NCBI GenBank assembly: GCA_023416335.1 | Contig: JAEZHY010000295.1 | Span: forward strand, 1 to 13,964 | DNA from: Pseudomonadota bacterium | GTDB lineage: Bacteria > Desulfobacterota > Syntrophobacteria > Syntrophobacterales > Syntrophobacteraceae | Reading direction: 5' to 3' | DNA length: 13,964 bases | Part shown: in pieces, positions 6,311-13,964 of the stretch | Layout of the letters: the number at the start of each line of letters is the position of its first letter | Numbering within the stretch: position 1 is the stretch's first letter | Position numbers and translations under genes: made by a program | The notes under the pieces: model-generated | Database searches by the model: none | What the model was told of the DNA's origin: nothing | Seen by the model: the letters and a program-made list of their open reading frames with translations, nothing else

Positions 6311-8218
6311 TCAGGCCGTGCCGGAGAAGACAAAATCCGGGGACTCTTCCCGGGACTGTTCGAGGGGGAGACAAATACTGAATATGCTGCCCCGCCCCGG
6401 GGTGCTTGCTGCCGTGATCGTTCCGTTATGCCGTTCCACGATCTTCCGACAAATGGCCAACCCCATGCCCGCCCCCTTGTATGAACTGCTTTTCCCATGT
6501 AATCGTTGAAAGGGGGCAAAGATCTTTTCGCTAAATGCCTCATCGAATCCTATTCCATTATCCTCCACAACGATTTTGCAGGTTCCATCCCGGCACGGAT
6601 TGCCGTAAACTCTTACGACTGGCGGCATTCCAGCTTTGTGGAATTTTAAGGCATTTCCGACAAGGTTTTGAAAAAGATGTCTCATCTGGCCGGCATCCGC
6701 CTCTATCGTTGGCAAGTCTTTGATTTCTACGCTTGCCCCTGTTTCATGAATCGGCACTTCCAGGTCTGATAGCACTCCCTGTACAATATCGGAAAGGTCT
6801 GCATTTGCGAAGGGTTCTGCTTTGGTTGTAATGCGAGAGTATGCGAGGAGCGATTCCAGGAGCAAGCTCATGCGATCGGCAGCCCCGGCCATCCTGTCGA
6901 GGTAGTCTCTTCCGGTTCCCTCAAGAGGTTCGGCATACTTGTCCGTGAGCATTTTTGAAAAGGTACGGATCTTTCGCAGTGGTTCCTGAAGATCATGCGA
7001 GGCCACAAATGCGAAATCCTGCAGAACCTGATTGCTCCTCTCCAGCTTTTCGGCATATTTTCTCACGGACGATTCGGCGATTTTTCGTGCTGTGATGTCG
7101 CGGTTTATTTCGAGAAATCGCAAGGGAGTTCCATCGAGGTCCCGCTGCAACACCCAACGGCTCTCCACCACAATCTGCACATTGCTTTTAGTGAAATGGA
7201 TCAACTCACCCTGCCACTCACTTTTTTCAACAACTTGGGATGCTAATTCCTCCGGGGCCGTCGGAAACCTGGTTTTGAGCAGTTCGTCGGTTAAACGGCC
7301 GATCGCTTCGTCGGCTTTCCATCCGTATGTCCGCTCGGCGCCAAGGTTCCAGTAAACGATCCTGGAGTCCATGTCACGCACCAGGATAGCATCATGGGCG
7401 AGGTCAAGCAGCTTTCCCTGCCTCTCCTGAATGGCAATGTGATCGGCCAGTTTCTTCACCATATACTGGAGAGAGTTGGCCAGTGCACCGATTTCGTCTT
7501 TCCGTTTAGCTTTCAGTTCGGGCGGATAATTTCCTGCACTCACATGGCTGGCGTAAGAGGCCAGTTCCTCTAATGGGCGTGTAAGACTACGTGCGGTTAA
7601 AAACGATATCAACAGGCTGAGGAGAATTCCTCCACCGCCTCCAAAGATAATCTCCTTTCGGTTGAGATTTGTGAAGTGGTCCAGGGCAGCCTTGCGTCGT
7701 TCCAGGAGCAAGAACTCACTGCGCTTGATCTCCGACAGAGTCTCAAGCATCGTGTTCACTTGCGCATCGCCTTTTCCGGACCTTATGAAGTCTATTACGG
7801 CCTGAAGATCCATTGCACCGCCGTCGACTTCCTGCCGAAGCGCTGAAAGCGGTTGCACATCCGTTTGGAGCCAATTCCGCAGTTCCTCTTCAAACCTGTC
7901 GATCATTTTTTGTTGTTCCGGACTATCTGAAATAAGCTGCCTGATTGCCGTGTCATCGCTTTGAATGACATCTGAATCCTTCGTCAAATGTTCAAGAAGG
8001 GGCTTTCCGCCTGAAATCGCATATTCCATCTCTCCCGCTTCCATATCGAGCAGATCGGCCCGGAGCGCCTCCACTCTCTCAATTACCTCATGGGTGTGCA
8101 TGGCTATTTCTTTGGTATCCAGCATTTTGGCCGCCGCGAGATAGATCGCAGTCAACAAGCTTGCGAACACTACGACCAGCGAGGCAAAACACAGAAATAA
8201 AAGCCACCTTATTTTCAT
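6311..8218 (-). CDS. Membrane sensor histidine kinase (CHASE3-like, HAMP, PAS, HisKA, HATPase)
   Basis: A 635-residue inner-membrane sensor kinase. From the ATG at 8218 it has: a first membrane segment at about 3-30 (WLLFLCFASLVVVFASLLTA); a mostly helical extracytoplasmic domain at about 35-185 that looks like CHASE3; a second membrane segment at about 190-208; HAMP at about 208-261; PAS plus PAC at about 271-378 (AILVRDMDSRIVYWN); HisKA with the phospho-accepting H408 in VASHDLQEPLRKIR; and HATPase with N-box NLVGNALKFH (518-527), DNGIGF (553-558) and GAGMGLA (582-588). All catalytic motifs are intact. The frame is open to 8404, but the ATG at 8218 has AAGGGA about 9 nt before it and starts directly at the membrane segment. 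No receiver domain or response regulator occurs in the window. It is co-directional with the maturases, so a regulatory link is possible but unproven. The signal is unknown. Confidence 0.92.
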   Translation of the reverse strand: MKIRWLLFLCFASLVVVFASLLTAIYLAAAKMLDTKEIAMHTHEVIERVEALRADLLDMEAGEMEYAISGGKPLLEHLTKDSDVIQSDDTAIRQLISDSPEQQKMIDRFEEELRNWLQTDVQPLSALRQEVDGGAMDLQAVIDFIRSGKGDAQVNTMLETLSEIKRSEFLLLERRKAALDHFTNLNRKEIIFGGGGGILLSLLISFLTARSLTRPLEELASYASHVSAGNYPPELKAKRKDEIGALANSLQYMVKKLADHIAIQERQGKLLDLAHDAILVRDMDSRIVYWNLGAERTYGWKADEAIGRLTDELLKTRFPTAPEELASQVVEKSEWQGELIHFTKSNVQIVVESRWVLQRDLDGTPLRFLEINRDITARKIAESSVRKYAEKLERSNQVLQDFAFVASHDLQEPLRKIRTFSKMLTDKYAEPLEGTGRDYLDRMAGAADRMSLLLESLLAYSRITTKAEPFANADLSDIVQGVLSDLEVPIHETGASVEIKDLPTIEADAGQMRHLFQNLVGNALKFHKAGMPPVVRVYGNPCRDGTCKIVVEDNGIGFDEAFSEKIFAPFQRLHGKSSSYKGAGMGLAICRKIVERHNGTITAASTPGRGSIFSICLPLEQSREESPDFVFSGTA

Positions 8219-8549
8219 ATCAGAAATTCCCTTCCGTGCACCGCGATACCGGCTTCTTTCGTCACGTTTCACCATCAAGTAGAAATTGGAGGCCGGGAGT
8301 GCTCTTTCCACTCCCACGCCGGCAGACTCCCAGATACAATCCGAAACGCCGAGCATCCTGAGGCTCAAATGGTTGCCGTGATCCCGATGCACAGTGGCGA
8401 GCAACCACGCAAGCGCGACTTAAACTGATGATCTCACCCTGGAATGAATCATCACGCAATTTCTCCTTTACCGGGACAACAGCGATTGCGGAAATTACTC
8501 CAAAGCTGTTCTTATTGCCGGTTTTACAAACTGGAGATCAGATACCTTA

Positions 8550-8555
8550 ATTATA
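8550..8555 (-). promoter_or_regulatory. Possible -10 box for the histidine kinase transcript
   Basis: On the - strand a consensus TATAAT lies in an AT-rich patch of the divergent region, about 330 nt upstream of the kinase start. No clear -35 sits at the usual spacing, so this rests on the -10 match and local base composition only. Confidence 0.25.
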
Positions 8556-8793
8556 ATAAAATCGGGTAAACTCGGTTTGTGAAGGCGTCCGGCCTGAAAA
8601 TGAGACCTTCAGCTGCCACCCCGTCAAGGGCCCATTTCCCGGATTTCGCCGACATTACAGGATTGACTGTCATGTGGCTGTTCACTAACCCGCACCCGCC
8701 CTGCTCTCCGCACCGACCCATCCCCATCTGTTCCATCACTCCCCTCGCCGGCATTCACCCATCCCCCTCACAAACCGATCCGAATGATTAGTC

Positions 8794-8822
8794 TTGACGG
8801 TCCACTTTTTCGGGAGTATTGT
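8794..8822 (+). promoter_or_regulatory. Sigma-70-type promoter for the transporter-grd operon
   Basis: TTGACG (8794-8799), a 17-bp spacer, then TATTGT (8817-8822). This is a good -35 with optimal spacing and a fair -10, about 150 bp upstream of the transporter start. The perfect palindrome GTCTAGAC (8821-8828) overlaps the -10 end and could be part of an operator. The leader that would follow is about 145 nt. Confidence 0.5.
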
Positions 8823-8974
8823 CTAGACATTCAAACATATATACAAAAAGCCACTGCCAAACATAGGCGCTTTCAATAGGTGAGAAGAGGAGGTGATTTT
8901 GCGACAGACCGAAGTTTCGTAGCGAATACCGACCAAAAACAGTTTTTGCTGCCTCACAAGGAGAAGGGATTCCC

Positions 8975-10426
8975 ATGCGCAAGGCGATCGGCATAATTTC
9001 GGCATTTGTTATTCTGATACTGTTTCAATCGTTGCATTTCCCGGACACACTCACACCTACCGGGCATGCTCTTCTTTCCGTCCTCCTTTTCATGCTGGTT
9101 CTCTGGGTCACCGAAGCGGTCGGTTACGCCACCAGTTCCTTTTTCCTTATAGTCTGCATGACACTTCTTGTCGGCTTCTCTCCTGAAACCGTCGGATCGG
9201 CAAAACTCATAGGAACCGACAAGGCCCTCGGGATGGCCCTGTCGGGTTTTGCCTCAGGTGCCTGGGTGCTCGTGGTCGCCGCCCTCTTTCTTGCAGCGGC
9301 GATCGAAAAAACCGGCCTCGGCACACGCATCGGCTTTTTCGTCCTCACCTTAATGGGCGCCAAGCCCGGCCGTGTCCGCCTGGGCGTCCTGATAATGGCA
9401 TTCGTTCTGACCGTATTCATCCCGGCACAGGCCGCAAATGCTGCCCTCATGACTGCGATATGCCTCGGAATTGTCGAGGCATTCAAAATCGAAAGAAAAG
9501 AAAACCTCGCCAAGGGAATGTTTCTTCTCGTGGCTTTCGGGACCGGGATCGCCGGAATGGGCATTCTCACCTCCGGAGCACCGCCAATCCAGACCGCAGC
9601 ATTCATCGCCCAGGCTACCAAACATGAAATCACCTGGCTCCAGTGGGCCATCTACGGCATTCCTTTTTCCATCATCGTGGGCGCGGTCCTGCTCTTTATG
9701 ATAGACAGGTTCTTCCCTGTCGGCTGCGATGAACTTGAAGGCGGCTGCGAAAAGATCCGCGAGCAGTATAAAAAACTCGGCCCAATCACCCCGAAGGAAC
9801 GCAACCTTCTCGTTATCATGCTGATTACGATCGTCCTGTGGGCCACGGGCAAGACCCTTCATTCGCTCGACAGCAGCACCGTCGCGCTGATCGCGGTTGC
9901 CCTGACGTTCTTCCCTGGAATTGCGGTCACCAACTGGAAGGAAATGACGGCCAAGGTGAACTGGGGAACGCTCATGCTCTTCGGCGCGGCCATCTCGCTC
10001 GGCCAGCAGCTTCTCAAGAGCGGCGCGGCCGCCTGGGTTGCCCAGCACACCATCATCAGCCTCGGTGTCGATAAGTGGCCCACTCTGATTCTCATCGGAA
10101 CGGCAGGGCTTTTCTTCGCGATTTTTGCCCTTGCATTCTCCGCACGGTCCGCTGCCGTCGCAGCCCTGGTTCCAACCGCAATCGGCTTTGCACAGGGACT
10201 GCCCAACTCCGGCCTCAGCGTCTGGGGGCTCACTCTTATCCTTTATTACAGCATCCAGTTCTCGGTAATTCTTCCCGTGAACACGCCCATGTCGATGGTT
10301 GCCTATACTTCGGACACTTTCAGCTCGAACGACATGCTCAAAGTCGGCATTCCGCTCATCGTGGTCGCCGTCGTGCTGATGATGATCTTTTCGGCAACGT
10401 ACTGGCGGTGGGTCGGGGTCATCTAG
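8975..10426 (+). CDS. DASS/SLC13-type anion transporter
   Basis: A 483-residue polytopic inner-membrane protein of the divalent anion:Na+ symporter (SLC13/CitT-like) family. Membrane segments run throughout, from residues 5-22 (IGIISAFVILILFQSL) to the C-terminal VGIPLIVVAVVLMMIFSATY. The two re-entrant hairpin regions appear as FIPAQAANAALMTAI and AFSARSAAVAALVPTAI, with LTSGAPPIQTAAFI and LPVNTPMSMVAYTSD near the expected binding site. The classical Ser-Asn-Thr motifs are not intact in either half, so substrate and coupling ion are uncertain. A hydrophilic loop at about 247-272 divides the halves. The ATG at 8975 follows the site AAGGAGAAGGG. It is first in the operon and is followed 21 nt later by grdE, so it probably imports the substrate of the reductase. 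Family assignment is good; a Na+/dicarboxylate function is only one option. Confidence 0.85.
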   Translation: MRKAIGIISAFVILILFQSLHFPDTLTPTGHALLSVLLFMLVLWVTEAVGYATSSFFLIVCMTLLVGFSPETVGSAKLIGTDKALGMALSGFASGAWVLVVAALFLAAAIEKTGLGTRIGFFVLTLMGAKPGRVRLGVLIMAFVLTVFIPAQAANAALMTAICLGIVEAFKIERKENLAKGMFLLVAFGTGIAGMGILTSGAPPIQTAAFIAQATKHEITWLQWAIYGIPFSIIVGAVLLFMIDRFFPVGCDELEGGCEKIREQYKKLGPITPKERNLLVIMLITIVLWATGKTLHSLDSSTVALIAVALTFFPGIAVTNWKEMTAKVNWGTLMLFGAAISLGQQLLKSGAAAWVAQHTIISLGVDKWPTLILIGTAGLFFAIFALAFSARSAAVAALVPTAIGFAQGLPNSGLSVWGLTLILYYSIQFSVILPVNTPMSMVAYTSDTFSSNDMLKVGIPLIVVAVVLMMIFSATYWRWVGVI

Positions 10427-10447
10427 CTCAAGAGAGGAGGAATGATT

Positions 10448-11695
10448 TTGAAGCTGAAACTGTGCAGATTCAAAGTAGATAACGTGGTCTTCGGGGCCGC
10501 GACCAGATTGGACGGCGAAACCCTGACCGTGAATAAGGAAGAACTCATCAGCCGCATCAACCGCGACGGTCTTTTCCAGTCTGTTGACGTCGAGATCGCC
10601 AGACCCGGTGAGTCGGTCCGCATCGTTCACGTCATGGATGCGATCGAGCCCAGGATCAAGGTCAGCGGAGGCGTGACAGCCTTTCCCGGGATGCTCGGCA
10701 AAATGGAGATAGCCGGAAACGGGCGAACACACTGCCTGGACGGCGTCGCCGTCCTTCAGACTGGTACGCGCCAAGGCATCCAGGAAGGCATCGTTGACAT
10801 GTCGGGTCCGGGCTCGGAGTATACCGTCTTCTCCAAAACCATTGACGTTGTTCTTCTGTGTACTCCGTTCCCCAACACGAGCGATATCGAGTTCGATCGC
10901 GCCATGCGGAACGCCGGACTCGAGACTGCGGAATACCTTGCCGCAACGACGAGAAATCTCCAACCCACCGAGGTCGAGGAATTCTCTCTGGAAGCCGAAT
11001 CCAACGATCTCCCGCGCGTTTGCTACATCTGTCACCTTCAGTCGCAGGGAACTCTGCGGGATACGTTCGTCTACGGAGAGAACGCCCGTGCGCTCCTGCC
11101 GACGATCCTGCACCCGAACGAGGTGCTCGACGGCGCAATCGTTAGCAGCAACTACATTATCGCCTGCCAGAAGAACCCCACCTACCTGCATCAGAACAAT
11201 CCTGTTGTTCGGGAGCTTTACCGCAGGCACGGCAGGGACCTCCTGTTCGCAGGCGTGATCATCGCCAACGAGCACAGCACTCTCAAGGAGAAGGAACGTT
11301 CCGCGAAGTTTGCGGCCAAGCTCGCTGCCCAGGTCGGCGCAACCGGTATCGTAATGACCCAGGAAGGCGGCGGACATGCAGATACGGACCTCATGCTCTG
11401 CTGCGTGGAATGCGAAAAGCTTGGAATCAGGACGGTGATGCTCATAAACGAAATCGCCGGCGCGGAAGGCGATCAGCAGTCCCTCGTGGATACCGTTTCG
11501 CAGGCGGATGCCGTCGTGACCACGGGGAACAATGACATGGTCGTCGATCTTCCGCCTGTCGAGCGTGTCATTGGAGGCTCGGAGATTGCGGGCATCAAGG
11601 GGAACTCGTCCGGCCGGATCGCGATTGCGCTCGGCCGTGTTTACACCTCGACGAACCAGTTCGGGGCCGGTTTCACGACCGTTCGGGAATATTAG
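10448..11695 (+). CDS. grdE: Glycine/sarcosine/betaine-type reductase component B, alpha/beta proprotein
   Basis: GrdE-family proprotein of about 415 residues. In known complexes it is cleaved at an internal Cys to give two subunits, the new N-terminal Cys becoming a pyruvoyl group that binds the substrate amine. The N-terminus (MKLKLCRFKVDNVVFG ... VNKEELISRI) and the stretch ACQKNPTYLHQNNPVVREL fit the family. The expected cleavage Cys is in IIACQKN (about residue 240). I chose the TTG at 10448 because AGGAGG ends 7 nt before it; the ATG at 10442 is only one base from that site. The choice changes just two residues. Other conserved-looking stretches are MTQEGGGHADTD and GNNDMVVDLPP. It is followed 11 nt later by grdB. 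Homologues grdG and grdI act on sarcosine and betaine, so the symbol marks the family, not the substrate. Confidence 0.9.
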   Translation: MKLKLCRFKVDNVVFGAATRLDGETLTVNKEELISRINRDGLFQSVDVEIARPGESVRIVHVMDAIEPRIKVSGGVTAFPGMLGKMEIAGNGRTHCLDGVAVLQTGTRQGIQEGIVDMSGPGSEYTVFSKTIDVVLLCTPFPNTSDIEFDRAMRNAGLETAEYLAATTRNLQPTEVEEFSLEAESNDLPRVCYICHLQSQGTLRDTFVYGENARALLPTILHPNEVLDGAIVSSNYIIACQKNPTYLHQNNPVVRELYRRHGRDLLFAGVIIANEHSTLKEKERSAKFAAKLAAQVGATGIVMTQEGGGHADTDLMLCCVECEKLGIRTVMLINEIAGAEGDQQSLVDTVSQADAVVTTGNNDMVVDLPPVERVIGGSEIAGIKGNSSGRIAIALGRVYTSTNQFGAGFTTVREY

Positions 11696-11706
11696 GAGGC
11701 CACGCC

Positions 11707-13011
11707 GTGATAAGAATCGTACATTACCTCAATCAGTTTTTCGGCCAGATTGGCGGTGAAGACCATGCGGGAGTCGGGCCGAGCGTACGCGAACAACCGG
11801 TCGGACCGGGGCTCGCGCTTCAGGCCTCTGTTGGTGACGGGGCAAAAGTTGTCGCGACCGTCATCTGCGGGGACAACTATTTCGCCGAGCAGCCCGAAAA
11901 GGCCGCTTCGGAAGTCCTTGCCCTCATTAATTCCTTCTCACCCGACCTGGTATTTGCCGGGCCCGCTTTCAATGCAGGCCGCTACGGTCCCGCGTGTGCA
12001 GCAGTCTGCAAGGCTGTGCAGGAGTCTCTCAACATTCCGGCGATCACCGGAATGTTTCCCGAAAACCCGGGGGCCGAACTCTTCAGGAAAGAAATCATCT
12101 GCGTCAGCACCGGTCCTTCCGCCGCCGGGATGCGCGGGGCGGTCACCACGATGGCCGCTGTCGGCCTCAAGCTCGCGGCTGGTGAAGCCTTGGGCACGCC
12201 CGAGGAAGAAGGCATTCTTCCCAGAGGGATTCGAAAGAACCTCAGAGCCTCCAGGTCCGGCGCCGAACGCGCTGTGGATATGCTTCTCGATAAACTCGCG
12301 GGAAGGCCGTTCAAAACCGAGTTGCCCATGCCGGTCTTCGAGTCGGTACCTCCGGCGCCTCCTGTCGAGGATATTCGCCATGCCCGCATTGCCCTCGTAA
12401 CCGAAGGGGGAATCGTTCCCAAGGGCAATCCTGACAAGCTCGAATCGGCCCGAGCCACGAAGTACCTGCGCTACAGCATCGAGGGCCTGGATGACCTGGG
12501 TCCATCGCAGTTTCAATCGGTGCACGGCGGCTACAGCAACGTAGCTGCAAACGAAGATCCCGACCGCGTACTTCCGGTCGATGCCCTGAGGGAGTGTCTC
12601 AAGGACGGCGAGATCGGCAGCATGGCGGATTACTTTTTCACAACGACCGGCAACGGCACGACCATGGACAACAGCCGCAAGTTCGGCCGGGAAATCGCGG
12701 AAGCGCTCAAGGCGGACGGGGTTGACGGGGTCATACTCACATCCACCTGAGGTACCGGCACGCGTTGCGGTGCAACGCTTACGAAAGAACTCGAGCGCGC
12801 GGGAATCCCGACGGCCCAGATCTGTACCATTACTCCCATTGCGATGGCAATTGGTGCCAACCGTGTTGTCCCCGCACTGGGGATACCCCATCCGCTGGGG
12901 AACCCCGAATTGAGCGTGGGAACGGAAAAGCTGCTCAGGCGCAAACTCGTGCAAAAGGCCCTCAAGGCCATTCAGACCCGGATAGACGGGCAGAAGTTGT
13001 TTTCCGAATAG
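11707..13011 (+). CDS. grdB: Selenoprotein component B of glycine/sarcosine/betaine-type reductase (UGA = Sec)
   Basis: Full-length GrdB/F/H-family selenoprotein of 434 residues. The frame meets TGA at 12748-12750 after VDGVILTST and then continues without break (GTGTRCGATLTKELERAGIP ... GIPHPLGNPEL) to TAG at 13009-13011. Position 348 is thus selenocysteine, close to the usual place in this family, with C354 six residues later. A stop-based gene call would truncate the protein by 87 residues and remove its catalytic end. The start is GTG at 11707 after TAGGAGG; the N-terminus RIVHYLNQFFGQIGGEDHAG is diagnostic. In component B the selenolate attacks the substrate bound to the pyruvoyl of GrdE and passes a carboxymethyl group to selenoprotein A. 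The host must encode SelA/B/C/D, none of which is in the window. The substrate (glycine, sarcosine, betaine or other) cannot be told from sequence alone. Confidence 0.93.
12762..12778 (+). promoter_or_regulatory. Bacterial SECIS hairpin for grdB
   Basis: The sequence GCGTTGCGGTGCAACGC forms a perfect 7-bp stem closed by the tri-loop GGU. It begins 11 nt after the in-frame UGA and the loop is 19-21 nt after it. Bacterial SECIS elements sit in this window and present G and U in the apical loop for SelB. It lies inside coding sequence, as is usual in bacteria. Confidence 0.8.
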
Positions 13012-13030
13012 GATCAATAAGGGAGAAAAA

Positions 13031-13964
13031 ATGTCTTACCCGGTTTTAAAGAGTATCTCGAACGTACTCATCCATACGCCGGACCTCGTGCGGTACGGGT
13101 CAAAACCCGCCCGTGAGATCCCGAAAGACCCCAAACTGCTCGGTCGAATCAGCGCAAGCCTCAGGAGCTACGAGGAAGCCGTGGCTTATCCTGCGCACCA
13201 GGTCTACATCGGCAATATGAGCCCGGACAAGCTCTGGGATATTGAACAGCCCTGGTTCCAGCATGTCCCGGGGCCCGGTTCCAGGTTTTCGGAATCCGGC
13301 GAAATTATGCCGCAGGCCGAGTTCTACGGCTTCATGAAAATCGTCGATGAGTTCGAACTGGTGGAATTCGAATCCGGTTACCTCGCTGAGGTCAAGGCAA
13401 AGCTATCCCGGCATCCGCTTATTACGGAAGCCGATCTGTCCAGACTCGGCTCGGGGATCGCGAAAAGCGCCGTGGATGCCGAGATCGCCGCCGGCGCAAT
13501 TTCGCTGTGTGAAAAAGGCGAACTGGTCGGCTGCTTCCGCCAGGGACACGATGAAGACGATAACCTGATCGCTCCTATCCTGCTGGAAAACCTTTCGGCA
13601 AAGGCATCGGGGATAATCGCGCTCAGGTATGCCCTGAGAAACATCGAAGCCGGTGGGCAGGCGATAGATTACGTAATGAGCTGCGGTGAGGAAGGCGTGG
13701 GCGACAGGTACCAGCGGGGCGCCGGCAACCTTGCAAAAGCCATGGCTGAGTTTGCCGGGTGTGTGAACAGCAGCGGCGCCGACGTCAAAGCTTTCTGCTG
13801 CTCGCCGGTTCATACGCTGGTTATCGCCTCGGGACTGGTGCAGTCGGGCGTATTCAGGAATGTCGCGGTTGTCGGCGGTGGATCACTCGCGAAGCTCGGC
13901 ATGAAGATGCGAGGTCATCTCGCCAAGGGCACGCCGATCATGGAGGATGTCCTCGGGGCCATCG
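13031..13964 (+). CDS. grdC: Glycine reductase complex component C, beta subunit (3' truncated by window)
   Basis: The first 311 residues of a GrdC-like protein of about 510 residues; no stop is reached before the window ends. Component C takes the acyl group from selenoprotein A and releases acetyl phosphate together with GrdD, giving one ATP per substrate. The N-terminus MSYPVLKSISNVLIHTPDLVRYGS and the stretches VAYPAHQVYIGNM, GEIMPQAEFYGFMK and SCGEEGVGDRYQRGAGNLAK are typical. The half from about 180 on resembles the thiolase/FabH fold (AEFAGCVNSSGADVKAFCCSPV with C244, C256, C257). The ATG at 13031 follows AAGGGAG, 19 nt after the grdB stop. Frame and start are clear, and grdD is expected just outside the window. 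Confidence 0.9.
   Translation, partial: MSYPVLKSISNVLIHTPDLVRYGSKPAREIPKDPKLLGRISASLRSYEEAVAYPAHQVYIGNMSPDKLWDIEQPWFQHVPGPGSRFSESGEIMPQAEFYGFMKIVDEFELVEFESGYLAEVKAKLSRHPLITEADLSRLGSGIAKSAVDAEIAAGAISLCEKGELVGCFRQGHDEDDNLIAPILLENLSAKASGIIALRYALRNIEAGGQAIDYVMSCGEEGVGDRYQRGAGNLAKAMAEFAGCVNSSGADVKAFCCSPVHTLVIASGLVQSGVFRNVAVVGGGSLAKLGMKMRGHLAKGTPIMEDVLGAI

Larger units (their letters stand above)
8219..8974. other. Divergent intergenic region (histidine kinase / grd operon)
   Basis: 756 bp between divergent genes. An AT-rich patch around 8545-8560 contains TATAAT on both strands, though neither has a well-spaced -35. About 8688-8770 is strongly C-rich on the + strand. A sigma-70-like promoter for the right-hand operon lies at 8794-8822. 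ORFs of 65-70 codons occur here but lack convincing family signals. One of them (8459-8262, -) starts at a TTG behind AAAGGAGAAA. Confidence 0.5.

Noticed and set aside
8551..8754. 67-codon ORF on the - strand in the C-rich part of the divergent region, and the G-rich strand as a possible quadruplex.
   Set aside because: Low-complexity Gly/Met-rich start, no domain; the G-runs are irregular and mostly interrupted.
8829..8974. Glycine riboswitch before the transporter-grd operon.
   Set aside because: I did not see the conserved glycine aptamer core, and the leader is short for a tandem aptamer. A covariance search would be needed to exclude it.
9350..11377. Very long open frame (675 codons) on the - strand opposite the transporter and grdE.
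   Set aside because: It is antisense to two well-supported genes, its product is rich in charged residues with no domain, and long antisense frames arise from strong third-position GC bias. No ribosome site supports it.
11707..12750. grdB ending at the TGA at 12748-12750.
   Set aside because: The frame continues with family-specific sequence to TAG at 13009-13011 and a SECIS-like hairpin follows, so TGA is read as selenocysteine.
11938..13017. 359-codon open frame on the - strand opposite grdB.
   Set aside because: Shadow of the grdB coding bias; no family signature, and it runs antisense across the selenocysteine site.

Overview
The window is about 14 kb of bacterial DNA of moderate GC. 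It most resembles a strictly anaerobic deltaproteobacterium (Desulfobacterota-like). The reasons are a selenocysteine-dependent glycine/sarcosine/betaine-type reductase operon, several radical SAM/SPASM enzymes, a REP-associated transposase and Shine-Dalgarno (SD)-led genes. The taxonomic guess is inference; no marker gene fixes it.

Left edge (1-1470): the 3' end of hslO (Hsp33) on the + strand. It is followed by a repeat-rich stretch with two near-identical ~138-bp direct repeats, each holding a REP-like palindrome. Next comes a RAYT (REP-associated Y1 transposase) on the - strand, with two more REP-like palindromes in opposite orientation on its far side. This is a self-contained REP/RAYT module.

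Middle (1465-5923, - strand): three tandem paralogous radical SAM/SPASM peptide maturases, here called A, B and C (transcription order C, B, A). Between C and B, 14 nt after the stop of C and behind a strong ribosome site, lies a 58-codon gene. Its product has a polar leader-like N-terminus and a compact aromatic/Cys C-terminus (HFDCSFWA). I read C-precursor-B-A as a ribosomally made, radical-SAM-modified peptide (RiPP) system. It is the most novel item here; no exporter or protease is visible in the window.

6311-8218 (- strand): a membrane sensor histidine kinase (CHASE3-like sensor, HAMP, PAS, HisKA, HATPase), upstream of and co-directional with the maturases and separated from C by about 390 bp. 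A 756-bp gap divides it from the divergent right-hand operon.

Right (8975-13964, + strand): a DASS/SLC13-type anion transporter, then grdE (pyruvoyl-type component B proprotein), grdB (in-frame UGA read as selenocysteine, with a SECIS hairpin just after it) and the start of grdC. The genes are tightly spaced, each with its own SD, behind a plausible sigma-70 promoter at 8794-8822. The expected chemistry is reductive cleavage of a C-N bond giving an acyl-enzyme and then acetyl phosphate. The substrate is open: no grdA lies in the cluster, and the adjacent transporter belongs to an anion family rather than a glycine or betaine carrier family.
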